Source: Phymatolithon calcareum
Taxonomy: Eukaryota > Rhodophyta > Florideophyceae > Hapalidiales
Reading direction: 5' to 3'
Assembly: GCA_977006965.1 (NCBI GenBank)
Contig: OZ345378.1
Span: 1,674,001-1,738,000 of the forward strand
Length of the DNA: 64,000 bases
Of this stretch, positions 33,500 to 42,993 are shown in pieces. The translations under genes and the position numbers were made by a program. A model generated the notes under the pieces. The model ran no database searches, was not told the DNA's origin, and worked only from the letters and a program-made list of their open reading frames with translations. Within the stretch, counting starts at the first letter, position 1. Each line of letters opens with the position of its first letter.

Positions 33500-33515
33500 G
33501 GCTAAATATTTTCCC

Positions 33516-33661
33516 TGTCACTAATTTGCACGTCTGTGTCACTAAATTAAAAAAGAGCACGTCAGTGTCACTAATATGAAAAACAGCACTTCAGTATCAC
33601 TATTCTAAGAAACGATAGCTCAGTGTCACTAATCCTAAAAACCGCTCTTCTGTGTCACTAA
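33516..33661 (+). repeat. Left subterminal array, TGTCACTAA every 29 bp
   Basis: Copies start at 33516, 33537, 33566, 33595, 33624 and 33653. The copy at 33595 is degenerate (TATCACTAT). Between the cores the bases drift, with a recurring A-run followed by a GC-richer part. Confidence 0.9.
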
Positions 33662-33790
33662 AAGCAACTCAATAAGACACAATTATACTCTTCGGGAAAA
33701 GTTTTGGAAAAGTTTTTCGCAACTGCTATCGGTATGAAGCTGGTCGAGGTGTACGTTAACCACTGGTACAGCTTGCCATTCTATAGCACC

Positions 33791-33884
33791 TTAGCTCAAG
33801 GTTTCATCGGGAATATTCTGCTCCATAAAACTGCAGGCCTTCAGTTTTATGGAGCAGATCATTCCCGAGGAAAACTTGAGCTTA
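33791..33884. repeat. Long hairpin inside the element
   Basis: Arms 33791-33833 and 33842-33884 (43 nt each, about five mismatches) around an 8-nt loop. The inner 16 bp (CTGCTCCATAAAACTG) pair perfectly. Confidence 0.9.
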
Positions 33885-34215
33885 TTGCATTAAGTTGACC
33901 GTTCAGAGCCATTTATCATGCCTGCGATTTTGGTAGAGCTCTGCCATTGACCACAGAACACTACTGCAAAAATTTCTCTTTGGCCCGATTTATCCACGTT
34001 ATGGGCCAATCCGACTTTGTCAGACCGTTACAAAGGAAAACAATGCCACCCAATGAGTATCATATAGATTCTGAAAACCTTGTGCACAGCACCTGGAGCT
34101 GGCGAAACGTGGACTTGGCAACGAGTATTATTCCTTGCCAAATTTTTACAAGATGAAAAGACTTTGCAATAATTATTTCCCGAAAATTGTACATTTCTAG
34201 CTTGTTCTGTAATTT

Positions 34216-34391
34216 TTAGTGACATGGTCGATTCGTTTGGAAGATTAGTGACATTGAGATGCCATTTTTGGAAAATAGTGACACCAAGGCACTGTTTTGC
34301 AGATTAGTGACACTGACGCGTCATTTTGCAAAATAGTGACACTGAAATGTCTTTTTCCCGATTAGTGACACAGACGCGAGAATTAGTGACA
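34216..34391 (-). repeat. Right subterminal array, inverted TTAGTGACA every 29 bp
   Basis: Copies at 34216, 34245, 34275, 34304, 34333, 34362 and 34383; two read ATAGTGACA. The terminal 21-bp step mirrors the left end. Confidence 0.9.
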
Positions 34392-34417
34392 CTGAAAATA
34401 TGCGTCCGTTCCGAAAT

Positions 34418-35063
34418 GCTGCTCCCGTAAAACTTTAGTCTTAGGAGTGTTATGAGGGCTATTTAAAAAAAACTAAACAGAAGCACGGTTGTCTATGCTG
34501 GAATAGGGAAGCATTGTATCTACTTCGATTACGGCAGGTCGTTGTTTCTGCTAGGTAATTAGGAAAGCACTCCTTCTCTGCCTATCGCTCGAAATACGAT
34601 TCGATTTCACCCGGAGCAAACGCGGTGGTTCCACGATCGGCGAGTCCTTTTCACGTATGATGCACTGTACTTCCTCCGTGTCGACGACGGAAAAACCTGT
34701 AGGAGAAAACTGCGTCATACCTGGGATTCGAACCCAGGACCTTCTCTTGATCACATCGAACAGGGTAGTCTCTATATAGAATAGAGGTTATGTGGTTCTT
34801 TCCGTTTTTTGAATTTACGGAATGGAAAACAATAGGCTTTTGACCGTTGCTGCAGTTCACATGAGTACGTTCCTGATTCTAGTCGTCAGCTCCCTTCTAA
34901 GTTCACCCAGACTGTTTTCCGACCTTTTCGAAAAATTTACAGTCACAGAAAAAGGGCTCGTTTATTGACAAATCGAGTGTTTAATCGGCAAAGGAACAGG
35001 CGAAAAATATAGTAAAATTCAGGTTGCGCCCCGATGAGAAGCTGAAACTGTTCGAAAGAACCC
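34418..35063. other. Intergenic between two transposable units
   Basis: Contains the tRNA-like T arm at 34721-34737. No ORF is supported. Confidence 0.45.
34721..34737 (-). other. tRNA-like T arm with B-box
   Basis: On the minus strand CTGGG-TTCGAAT-CCCAG forms a perfect T stem-loop, and GGTTCGAATCC fits the internal B-box of pol III genes. The preceding AGGTC would suit a variable loop. No acceptor partner for GTATGAC and no consistent anticodon or D arm was found on either side, so a tRNA gene is not called. A tRNA fragment or tRNA-derived repeat is more likely. Confidence 0.4.
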
Positions 35064-35269
35064 CAGTAAGCATTTTTCTGTAATGATTGATTACAGACGA
35101 GCACTGGAAACTTTTGCTGACCTCATATTTGAAAATATTTCACTTGTTTCTACACATTTTCTTGAAACGGGATACAGTCCCGTTGGTGCAAACGACATAA
35201 CTAAAATTTTCATCCATTTTATGAGCATTGTTTCGGCCAGTGAGAGCGCTTCAAATATGGGGTCCTTAA
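35064..35269 (+). repeat. Terminal inverted repeat, left
   Basis: Pairs with 38053-38237. The matching stretch includes GAAGCGCTCTCACTG and ATGTCGTTTGCACC on the opposite strand. Confidence 0.85.
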
Positions 35270-35510
35270 TTTTCATGCGATAACATCGCTAAATTTTTTC
35301 AATTCAGATTATCAGCCACAACTGTCGAAGCGACTACACTAGAGAAGCACTGTCCGTTATCTCCATCTTTCCCCTGGCCCCTGTCTCCTAACCGCTGCTT
35401 GAATTGTACAGCATTTTGCAATTCAAATAACCTATATGCTAATGTGATAGCTTGCAAGAGGAGCTCGATTAGCAGGATAGACCGTCCCGTTTCATTCCCG
35501 CCAATTCACG

Positions 35511-37667
35511 TCACAAGTTGTCAACCACATCTGTTAACGGCGTGAGCCTCGAGTAATGCTGTCCGGAGTGAATGACTTCGTCTCTATACAGACAAGCCAT
35601 TCTGGATGACATGCTAACGACGGCACAAATTGGTATACTCTTCGACCTCGGATATAAACTAACCTTTGTCACAACCACACCTGTCTTGCGATTTCGGGAA
35701 GACGAAGGCCTTGCATCTTCTGCCCAACGCAAGTCAAATAAAGTCATGAACAGAGATGACACCTTTGTTGGAGCTTCTATTGCTCCTCCCTGTGGCCACA
35801 TTGAAAATGGCAAATTCGCATAGATCGTATGTCCGCTACCATCCGCTTTTCGACACCTATTCTTTCCAAGCGCCCAAGCTATGGCCAGTCGGTCCTGATT
35901 CTCTGGGTCCAGCTCCGCGGTTTTGATCCGATATCCAGGAAATTGACACTTCACCCATCTCAACAAATTACGCAACCAACTGTTCTTGTTCTTGGTGTTT
36001 TCAGACCTTTTGAATGTCAGTTCCACTATCAATGGTTTTATACCCAGTGCCATTTTGATCTCTTCCAACGAAAACCTGACAGTCCTCTTCAGCAGGCCCA
36101 GCTCCTCAGTCCTAATCACATCCTCATCAAGTTTGAGCACTTCGTCGTTTAAGAGCTTGATGTCCACAGCTTGAATTTCGCGCACTTCACAGACGCAAAC
36201 ACGGAAGGCTTGGAAAACAACTTCGGCCAAGAGTTGTTGCAATGCGGCCCCGAAGTCACCAAAATTCCCTCGTCCGACAAGCGTACCCCAAGAATTGACT
36301 GCAACGCTTCCATTACAGGGCCCTTCATCTTGACACCGGCCTCTGTGGTGCAGTCCTCTTTCCCTCCTCTGCCGCTCCATGGACTTCCTCTTCGTGTGAA
36401 GTCTCTCTATTAAAGCACGTGATACTGTCACTTCTGGGCAGTTGCGCCTATACCATGTGCGGAAATGCTTCAAGTGAACAACTCCGCCGTCCGAAGACGT
36501 ATACCAACCATCCAGGGCAACGTCAAGAAATGGGTGCAAACCTCCACCACCACGGGTACGCTCCACTAAGTACATATCGCGTACTGTAGGGGTGCTTTCG
36601 GCGCTTACGTTTGAAGGAAATTTATCCTCAACACGCGAAGATGAGCTTGTTTCACTCAGTGCCGCTGCAATACAATTTAGAGTTATCAAGGCCTTTGGCG
36701 TGGAGGCTTTCTCCTGAGGCGCCAGGGTAATATCAGCTCCCATCAATTCGCTTGTAGCAACGACAACTCCTCCTCGTTTCACCTGACACTTAATCGTGTC
36801 CTCCCCTTCTGCAGATAGCCGATGAAGCTGAACAGAGTAAAAGTCCTCTGCAATGATGTGACCAGATTCGGAAACGGTGCTGTTTCCGCCGCCCTCAAAT
36901 TGGACTCCTTGCCATCTCACCAGCAATGCCCCGAGGCAAATGACGTCCGCTGTACTAGCCATACCCCATTCATGACCTTGGGTGTCATCCACAATCTCCA
37001 AAAAAGTCTTCCACGCTTGAAAAGAGTAGACACCGCAACCGAGCTCTGTGACAGCGCCAAGAAAAGTGACGTTCGGCCAAACGTTTGTGACTTTCACAAT
37101 AACATAGTGGTCTCTCCACGTTAACCGGAAATCAGTGGCGCTTATTCGTAGCACAGAACAGCATAGATCTCTTAAGACGATTTCTGCTCCCACTTCGAGA
37201 TGAGAGGTTGCGTCATGAATCTCTTGCTTGTGCGATTGGGAAAGGCCATAGAGGCGCCTTATGAGATATTCAAACCACGGCTTAGTACTTTTTTCGGCGT
37301 GATACCTGGAAAGAAGCACGGACTCAACGTAGTAATCGAACGCATTCCCGTTTCTAAAGTGGCTCCGATAGGTATACAGTCTTTGCCAACCATGCGAGTT
37401 TTTGAGCAGCACGCCTGTCGGCGAGGATTCGCTGTACCAGCTCCACCCGGCAAAACGTATGGAATTGTTCGCCAATTCCTTTCTTAGGATGCTTGTGCAG
37501 CCAACAAGTCTGTCGTCTGATAACAAATTGAAGTCATCAGGGTGCGCTTCCGCAGGGAGTGCGGAATGCGAAACGATAGCATTGGTAGAAACAATATCGA
37601 TGGGTTGGTCTGCTTCGACGATTGAATCATTATCCCCGCCCTCGTCAGAAGACAAGATAAAACTCAT
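35511..37667 (-). CDS. 718-residue protein of unknown family inside the TIR unit
   Basis: An intronless frame from MSFILSSDEGGDNDSIVE; upstream only a GTG is in frame. The N-terminus is acidic. A Trp/Tyr-rich stretch follows (FAGWSWYSESSP, HGWQRLYTYRSHFRNG), then a Ser-rich linker near residue 340. Next is a basic helical segment with several His/Cys (KRKSMERQRRERGLHHRGRC) and a C-terminal half with Trp-rich helical parts (NSWLRNLLRWVKCQFPGY). I cannot place a DDE/D triad, RNase H-like fold or known zinc finger. Position between inverted repeats suggests a transposase, but the sequence alone does not show it. Confidence 0.7.
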   Translation of the reverse strand: MSFILSSDEGGDNDSIVEADQPIDIVSTNAIVSHSALPAEAHPDDFNLLSDDRLVGCTSILRKELANNSIRFAGWSWYSESSPTGVLLKNSHGWQRLYTYRSHFRNGNAFDYYVESVLLSRYHAEKSTKPWFEYLIRRLYGLSQSHKQEIHDATSHLEVGAEIVLRDLCCSVLRISATDFRLTWRDHYVIVKVTNVWPNVTFLGAVTELGCGVYSFQAWKTFLEIVDDTQGHEWGMASTADVICLGALLVRWQGVQFEGGGNSTVSESGHIIAEDFYSVQLHRLSAEGEDTIKCQVKRGGVVVATSELMGADITLAPQEKASTPKALITLNCIAAALSETSSSSRVEDKFPSNVSAESTPTVRDMYLVERTRGGGGLHPFLDVALDGWYTSSDGGVVHLKHFRTWYRRNCPEVTVSRALIERLHTKRKSMERQRRERGLHHRGRCQDEGPCNGSVAVNSWGTLVGRGNFGDFGAALQQLLAEVVFQAFRVCVCEVREIQAVDIKLLNDEVLKLDEDVIRTEELGLLKRTVRFSLEEIKMALGIKPLIVELTFKRSENTKNKNSWLRNLLRWVKCQFPGYRIKTAELDPENQDRLAIAWALGKNRCRKADGSGHTIYANLPFSMWPQGGAIEAPTKVSSLFMTLFDLRWAEDARPSSSRNRKTGVVVTKVSLYPRSKSIPICAVVSMSSRMACLYRDEVIHSGQHYSRLTPLTDVVDNL

Positions 37668-38052
37668 GATAAATTGGCACTGCCGCACGCATCAGGCTAC
37701 TATACTGTAGAGGCGGATGTCGTATGAGTCCCGTTCTGGTAAAAAAATTCAAACTGAAAAGTCAGGCCCGTGTGTGCCGCGTCCCCACTGGAAACTTGTA
37801 CAGCACACCAAACGGCAGGCCAAGACAACCCAGCAATACGGAGGAAAAGCGACCGACGGGTCTAGGCCTCTCCTTCGGCTTCCCAGGCACGGTATCGCGC
37901 AGGCAGTGAGCGTGCTCGACGGAGCGTGACGCACACAACCACAGCACGGAACCTCCCGACGCGAACTCGGGTTTCCTTTGGGCTCCTCGACGGAGGACGG
38001 CTCAAGGTGTGCAAGCGGTAAGTTTACTTGAGTTCGTGTGTCCTGGGGAATG

Positions 38053-38237
38053 TTAAGGACCTAACTTCCCCATCTTTGAAGCGCTCTCACTGCCCGAAAC
38101 AATGCTCACAAACTGGATGAAAATTTTAATTATGTCGTTTGCACCGACGAGACTGCATCCAGTTCCAAGAAAATGTGTAGAAACAATTCCATTGTTCGGC
38201 TCTACAGTAATCAATTATTACAGAAAAATGCTTACTG
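38053..38237 (-). repeat. Terminal inverted repeat, right
   Basis: Inverted partner of 35064-35269, with about 85% identity in the aligned parts as judged by eye. Confidence 0.85.
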
Positions 38238-38444
38238 TGTGGTATCCAGGATCCTATCCTTTACTGGTTTGTCCATGCTGGGGTATTTATACTATTCGAA
38301 AGTACTGTACGGTTCAACGGCATTGCGGGCATCACTGTGCACATTACAACGGTCTACAGGCGCACCTCTGCCGCAGCAAAATGCAGTTGTGCGGCACGGC
38401 AACATGGAGCCCGACGAACTGTCCGCGCCAAGCAGCAACTCACC

Positions 38445-38954
38445 ATGAATCGTGAGCTGCGCGCGCTGGAAATGTCCGCGCGTACAATCGGGCGTGTCAC
38501 TTCGTTCCCCACCATCCGATCATCTGCCCCACGCTCTCGTTCAGGCCGTCTCCTTAGATCTCCGTCGCAATGGTGGTGCACATCCGTCAAGCATGGAGTT
38601 GCGTCCGCAAAACGTAGACACACTCCGCCCAGAAAGTCGTTGAAGAAGAGCGTCCGGGGAAGGCCTTACATTGCAGCACTGCGAACGCATGCAGGACCTG
38701 GGCGTGAGCTTGCGGTTCTTGAAAAGAAGGTTTCATTGAACGCCGATGCGTGTTCAGAATCCCGCCCGGTGCGTCGATGTGTGGTGAGAAACCACTTCGA
38801 AAAGAGGGACTTTACAGATGAACACACTGATTCGTGCACGACTGCCACCCCGGACGTGGACGTGGAGCGCGGGGCAAATGTCCAGGCCGCATCCTGTGAA
38901 GAAGCGCTCCGAGCGGCACGTGTCGCGCTCGATGCTTTCGACACTGTGCTGTGA
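38445..38954 (+). CDS. Hypothetical basic protein
   Basis: 169 residues from an ATG in a fair context (ACCATGA). The first half is strongly basic with Ser/Arg stretches (SSAPRSRSGRLLRSPS, SAKRRHTPPRKSLKKSVRG), suggesting nucleic-acid binding or organelle import. The second half is mixed and ends in a short helix (EEALRAARVALDAFDTVL). No family recognised. It starts just outside the right inverted repeat. Confidence 0.45.
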   Translation: MNRELRALEMSARTIGRVTSFPTIRSSAPRSRSGRLLRSPSQWWCTSVKHGVASAKRRHTPPRKSLKKSVRGRPYIAALRTHAGPGRELAVLEKKVSLNADACSESRPVRRCVVRNHFEKRDFTDEHTDSCTTATPDVDVERGANVQAASCEEALRAARVALDAFDTVL

Positions 38955-39693
38955 TCCACCATTGCGAGCTATCATGCGGAACTCAGGTGTTGTGCGGTGC
39001 TATTATTTGTTCTCGCGATTACCTAGACGCGCGCAAGCGTTGGGTATCGATTTTCAGCCAAGGACTGGCACTTGCTGTTTTCTTGTGATGGAGGCAATTT
39101 TGTATGGATTACGGATGTGCTCAAACATGTGCACATTGTACTGCGTTGCGTTTTCCGGAGTGCCCTCTTTCGCTTTCGACATATGCTTCATGATTTACTT
39201 GCACTTCATGATCGTGCGCTTATTTTTGTGATGGATTCGTGAATAGATTTCCGCTACACTTCGGAACGACCTGATGTATGCTCGTGGGCTTTTCGCTGAC
39301 CTTTAAGGCTTCTTCTAAATGGGCATTCAGTGCTCTGGTATCCTGGAACTCCTTCAGCAAACCGCGGCTTGCGGAATTCTAGGCACGAACACGAGATTCT
39401 ATGACTTTCGAACACGGTCAGTTGATGATTGTGTGAGGAATTTCGAATTTGGTCCGTTTCAAGGAAAAGCAAGTCAGCATTCGGATGAGTTTCTTGTGTT
39501 TCTGACCTTGAAGATTGTCAACCTGACTTTCCAGGACACTAATAAATATGCGGAATACAAATTTGTGAGACTTCCCTTGTGGTAGAAAAAACTGTTTAAT
39601 GCAGTTGCGCTCAAGAGCAGTGACAACCAACGTCGCCGTGGGTGGGAAACAGACGAAGGATGTGAATCGACTAAAAAACCTACAGTAGTAGTT
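38955..39693. other. Intergenic, no gene seen
   Basis: About 740 bp between the hypothetical gene and the lyase gene. Only short ORFs without motifs. Confidence 0.45.
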
Positions 39694-40461
39694 CTATTGA
39701 ACCAATCGAGTGTCCTCTCCTTTCGATTCAATGCCAAATCCGACAAGCAGCGGTTCCACAAGAGGATCTTTCTTCGACGGCGGTCTGACATAATTGACAA
39801 TTTTTCGAAGACGAACATTCGCATTGACGAGCGATATCTGGTCCACCGACACAACTCTCGTGTAGTACGTCGTCATATTAAGCTCCTTCTTCCTAGAGTC
39901 GAACAGAAACGTGGCCGCAATCGGTGCAGCTTCTTCATATCCAAGGTCTCGATAATAGTCGCCTTCAATTACGTAATCGTCCGTGATATTTCGCGGCACA
40001 AAAGCTAAATTCGTCGACGATCTGACCAGTTCCTTTTCCGTTTCCATACGCGTCAAAAAACTGACATTGAATCCTTCCGAATATGCCTGCTCCTGCGGCG
40101 TGAATATCGCTGTTTCGTTATTTGATTCCAATACAGAGTCTACACTCGCCTTGGTCAGACGCTTCACGTCAAACGTGGTTTGACTGCTCTCCCGCTTGCG
40201 TTCTTGCACGTAGTGGTATGTTCGCTCGGAGTTCCAGGAGCCCGTCATAGCGTGGAAGAAATCACGGAAGACCGCCAGCGAAGGAGGCGCACGCACGGGT
40301 AAGCCGGCTTCTTTTGCAGGTGTTGATGACGGTACCGCGCTCTGACCAGGTATAACCATCTTGGGGATGGATACAGGTTTGCGAGAGCAGGTAGGTTTCT
40401 GCCATGGTTGCTTGGTAAGAAAGGCTCCCGGCCCGCAGGATACGAACGCCGCGGGCGACAT
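39694..40461 (-). CDS. Phycobilin lyase, CpcS/CpeS type, plastid-targeted
   Basis: 255 residues. Residues 1-60 are Ser/Pro/Ala/Lys-rich without acidic residues, as in plastid transit peptides. The mature part starts at FRDFFHAMTGSWNSERTYHY, the family signature. It continues with FNVSFLTRME, YYRDLGYEEAAPIAATFLFD, MTTYYTRVVSVDQISLVN and ANVRLRKIVNYVRPPS, the pattern of S-type lyases that attach bilins to phycobiliprotein cysteines. The usual size is about 190-200 residues without the transit peptide, matching this gene. It is the best organism marker in the window, pointing to red algae (less likely cryptophytes or glaucophytes). Divergent from the Tudor-like gene. Confidence 0.87.
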   Translation of the reverse strand: MSPAAFVSCGPGAFLTKQPWQKPTCSRKPVSIPKMVIPGQSAVPSSTPAKEAGLPVRAPPSLAVFRDFFHAMTGSWNSERTYHYVQERKRESSQTTFDVKRLTKASVDSVLESNNETAIFTPQEQAYSEGFNVSFLTRMETEKELVRSSTNLAFVPRNITDDYVIEGDYYRDLGYEEAAPIAATFLFDSRKKELNMTTYYTRVVSVDQISLVNANVRLRKIVNYVRPPSKKDPLVEPLLVGFGIESKGEDTRLVQ

Positions 40462-41025
40462 TGTTCAAGACTAGGTGTCCCGTTTCGATCGAGTGCTTGC
40501 GTTGGTGTCTGTTCGCAACTGTAACGCGGCGGTTGCAGAGCCGATTGGTATTCAAGGAGGTGTCGAAATATGAAATATCACGAGAATGCTCTGAAAATAT
40601 TCAAAAAACTGTGAACGATACGGGAAAATCTCAAGTGAGGGATCTCGGGAACCCCAATTCTAAAGTTTCATGAAAACTTGAAAAAAGAAAGATTGGAAGA
40701 TCAACCTTGCGTAACGGCGAGTTGATGCAATGAATCCAAATTCAGCTGGAAAACTGAACCGAGTCCATCGGCACGATACCAGCGACTCAAAAGCTCGGTG
40801 AACAACTCACTGGGATACTCCAGAGCGAAAATCATTGATGTGCAATTTACTAGAAAATAATGCATGCAGTGAAACAGCCTTTTTATTTCCACTTTTCGAT
40901 TGATGTCGAAGAAACATGCCGGAAGAAGCCAGCCATGAATCATTGCCTTGTATTGTATCAAGGACGCTGGCCACACTGATAAGGACACTGTGGTCATCCA
41001 TCCCCCTGTCGTCTTTTGCCTCCCT
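40462..41025. promoter_or_regulatory. Divergent region between lyase and Tudor-like gene
   Basis: 564 bp. The start of the right-hand gene is uncertain, so part of this may be an upstream exon. No definite promoter element seen. Confidence 0.35.
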
Positions 41026-41540
41026 ATGGGTCAAATCCAAAGCATCTGTTACAAGCGCTCTTCGAGCTTAAGTGCTGTGTCCGGGCGCATTTCCAAAAAC
41101 CCTCCGCGCATTCAACGGGGAAGAAGAGCTCGTTCGAATTTCATGCAATCCGTCTCACGGGCTTCAAATCAAACAACAGAAGAAATCACCAATCAAGTTG
41201 AGACTGTGCATCCGGTTCGGCTTGCGGACCCCCGAAATTTGGTTGGGAAACTGATTCAAGTGTATTGGGATTGCACATGTGCTTGGTAAGGAGACCATTT
41301 CTCGATCGATCGCTGGCTTTTTTTTGCACTGAATCTAAATCTGTTTGCATGCATGCATGCATGCATGCATGAAATTGCAGGTTCGATTGCGACGTGATTG
41401 AGTACTGTGAGGAGGGAAGCGAGACTGGGAAGTATCTGGTGCAGTACAGCGACGGCATTAAGGAGTGGCGCTTGTTGCACGAGTATCGCCTGGTCACAGA
41501 TGGTCAGGCTGATGAAGTGAATGTCGATTCGTCTGAGTAG
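41026..41540 (+). CDS. Small Tudor/agenet-like domain protein
   Basis: Two exons, 41026-41285 and 41381-41540, give 139 residues. The 95-nt intron has donor GTAAGG and acceptor TTGCAG; splicing restores CTCAW|FDCDVIEY. Across the join the sequence reads LVGKLIQVYWDCTCAW, then GKYLVQYSDGIKEWRLLHEY. This is the barrel pattern of Tudor/agenet-type domains, which bind methylated histone tails, as in chromatin factors with GK.I.V.W...W. The N-terminal 75 residues are basic and low-complexity. The start is the first in-frame ATG; an upstream exon is possible. Confidence 0.6.
41346..41370. repeat. (TGCA)n microsatellite
   Basis: Six uninterrupted TGCA units, self-complementary, inside the intron about 10 nt from its acceptor. 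Confidence 0.9.
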
Positions 41541-42115
41541 GTTACGGGCTTGAGCTTTCAATAAATCTGTATTTTGCAAAATTTCTCTTCTAGCTAAAGG
41601 AAAAGGGATCTGTTGAATCGAGAGTGCGAAAACTTCGATGGCACCGAATTTTTTTCTCTGGTGTTGTTCTGCGATAGCAAATCCCATGGTATAGGACGGA
41701 CAGATTGCTCACTGTCCTGTTGAAGGGGACAGAAATTTTAATCGTTTCCAATCGTTCAAAGCATTATCACTCAGATATCATGCATAGTGAACAAGGCGAG
41801 TTTCACAGCGCAGTCCACTGCAACTTTTGCGTCGTCTTTCTATGACCTGTGGGACTAGAGCACAGTGGATGCATCTCTTTCGCCATACTGTAGGTACAGT
41901 ATGATTATTTTCAGATTTCAGTCCATATCATAAAATGTTCAAGTTTGTACACTTCTCGGAATGCTACTGGTGGGCGACGTCGGGATGATCTTGAACTCTA
42001 CGCCGAGGAGAATGCGCCAAGGCGATCTTCACTTTTTTCAACTTTTGTTTTTGCAAGGCAGCTTTTTGTCCCCTGCCGAGCAACCTGAACGCGCTCCGCG
42101 AAGAAGAACGAGAGC
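41541..42115. other. Intergenic between Tudor-like and RRM genes
   Basis: Holds an AATAAA at 41560-41565, the probable poly(A) signal of the Tudor-like gene. It also has the perfect palindrome CATACTGTA-GG-TACAGTATG at 41884-41903. No ORF supported. Confidence 0.5.
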
Positions 42116-42862
42116 ATGGCGCTGCGAGCCCCGATGGCGTTGCGAGCAGTCGGCAGGGACTGTTCCCAACTGATGATGAGATCCGCAGCTGTTACCATGG
42201 CTTCCCAATCATATAGCAGTATGTCGAGTGCAATGCCGCGTGCCGGAGACAAGCGCTTTGTTCGTATTGCAGGTGCAACAAACTATGCCTCAGCAGAGGA
42301 CATCAAGTTATTCCTGCGACGGAACGGTGTCGATGTGCCGGAGAATGTGGACACACTTTCCTTGTGTACGACTAATGACAAGCCTCTTCCAGCCCTTGTT
42401 CAAGCCCAGTCGGATGTGTTTCAGAATCATTCCATTTGGCTTTATGACGCCGGTTCTCGAGAACAAGCCGCGGAAGTAGTTTCGCAACTTGCGGGTAAAG
42501 TTGTTGGCATGAAGCTTGCCAAGGCTTCTGCGATCGACAGCACCCTGGTATCAAGTTTTTTTAAGGACACTCCTAAACATATGCGAAAGAATACACTGCG
42601 GAGGAGAATGGCTGTCATTGAGCCGAGTATTGAAGAGCGCGGACGCACGGTGCTGTGCACCCATTTGGAACCTAACATGAACCCCGGCGCGATCTGGAGC
42701 TTCTTTTCCACATTTGATGTCATGGATGTCCGAATGCTACGAAGGTCAGCTGTCGCTTCTGTCGTGTTCAGGACGAAAGAGGAAGCAATTCGAGCAATTA
42801 GGGAGAGATCGAATGTCAGTGTTCAGAACCGATGCCGTGTTCACTTGAAAATGTTTGAGTAG
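42116..42862 (+). CDS. RRM-type RNA-binding protein, probably mitochondrial
   Basis: 248 residues. The first 40 residues (MALRAPMALRAVGRDCS and on) are rich in Ala, Arg, Ser and Met and lack acidic residues until Asp15, consistent with a mitochondrial presequence. Two RRM-like modules follow: about 47-140 (KRFVRIAGATNYASAEDI, then HSIWLYDAGSREQA) and 175-247 (RTVLCTHLEPNMNPGAI, then VASVVFRTKEEAIRAI). RNP aromatic residues are weak. It is convergent with APC10, 131 bp apart. The exact ortholog is not recognised. Confidence 0.65.
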   Translation: MALRAPMALRAVGRDCSQLMMRSAAVTMASQSYSSMSSAMPRAGDKRFVRIAGATNYASAEDIKLFLRRNGVDVPENVDTLSLCTTNDKPLPALVQAQSDVFQNHSIWLYDAGSREQAAEVVSQLAGKVVGMKLAKASAIDSTLVSSFFKDTPKHMRKNTLRRRMAVIEPSIEERGRTVLCTHLEPNMNPGAIWSFFSTFDVMDVRMLRRSAVASVVFRTKEEAIRAIRERSNVSVQNRCRVHLKMFE

Positions 42863-42993
42863 TAAATTTAACTCAACAATTGGCTTCAGTGTTACAGACA
42901 GAATACGACGAACGTGACTGACGTCCAATTTTGGTAAATTAAAGCTTTAGATGACAGAGGGTATTAACGCTTCGTTCTGGAACGGATTTCAGG

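Larger units (their letters stand above)
33500..34407. mobile_element. Non-autonomous DNA transposon with mirrored subterminal arrays (MULE-like)
   Basis: A 908-bp element starting GG and ending CC, with imperfect terminal inverted repeats and a 10-bp target duplication. From each end inward, the word TGTCACTAA repeats toward the centre: six times on the left, seven on the right in opposite orientation. The outermost spacing is 21 bp on both sides and all others are 29 or 30 bp. No transposase ORF is present. A 9-11 bp duplication is characteristic of Mutator-like elements, but I saw no MULE terminal sequence I could name, so the superfamily is an inference. Confidence 0.85.
35064..38237 (-). 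mobile_element. Putative DNA transposon with about 200-bp terminal inverted repeats and one ORF
   Basis: The 206 bp at 35064-35269 and the 185 bp at 38053-38237 are inverted copies, differing mainly by one indel of about 30 bp and point changes. The outer ends read CAGTAAGCATTTTTCTGTAAT and the inner ends TTAAGGACC. Only one long ORF (35511-37667) lies between them. I found no target duplication outside the ends, so mobility is an inference; two opposite copies of a shorter repeat flanking a host gene would also fit. Confidence 0.65.

Noticed and set aside
33516-34391. Regular 29-bp repeats resembling a CRISPR array
   Set aside because: Only about 9 nt per unit are conserved, the two arrays are mirror images, and they lie inside inverted termini with a target duplication in a eukaryotic context.
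34560-34800. Complete tRNA gene on the minus strand
   Set aside because: Only the T arm fits. No pairing acceptor strand, D arm or anticodon stem could be built, in normal or permuted order.
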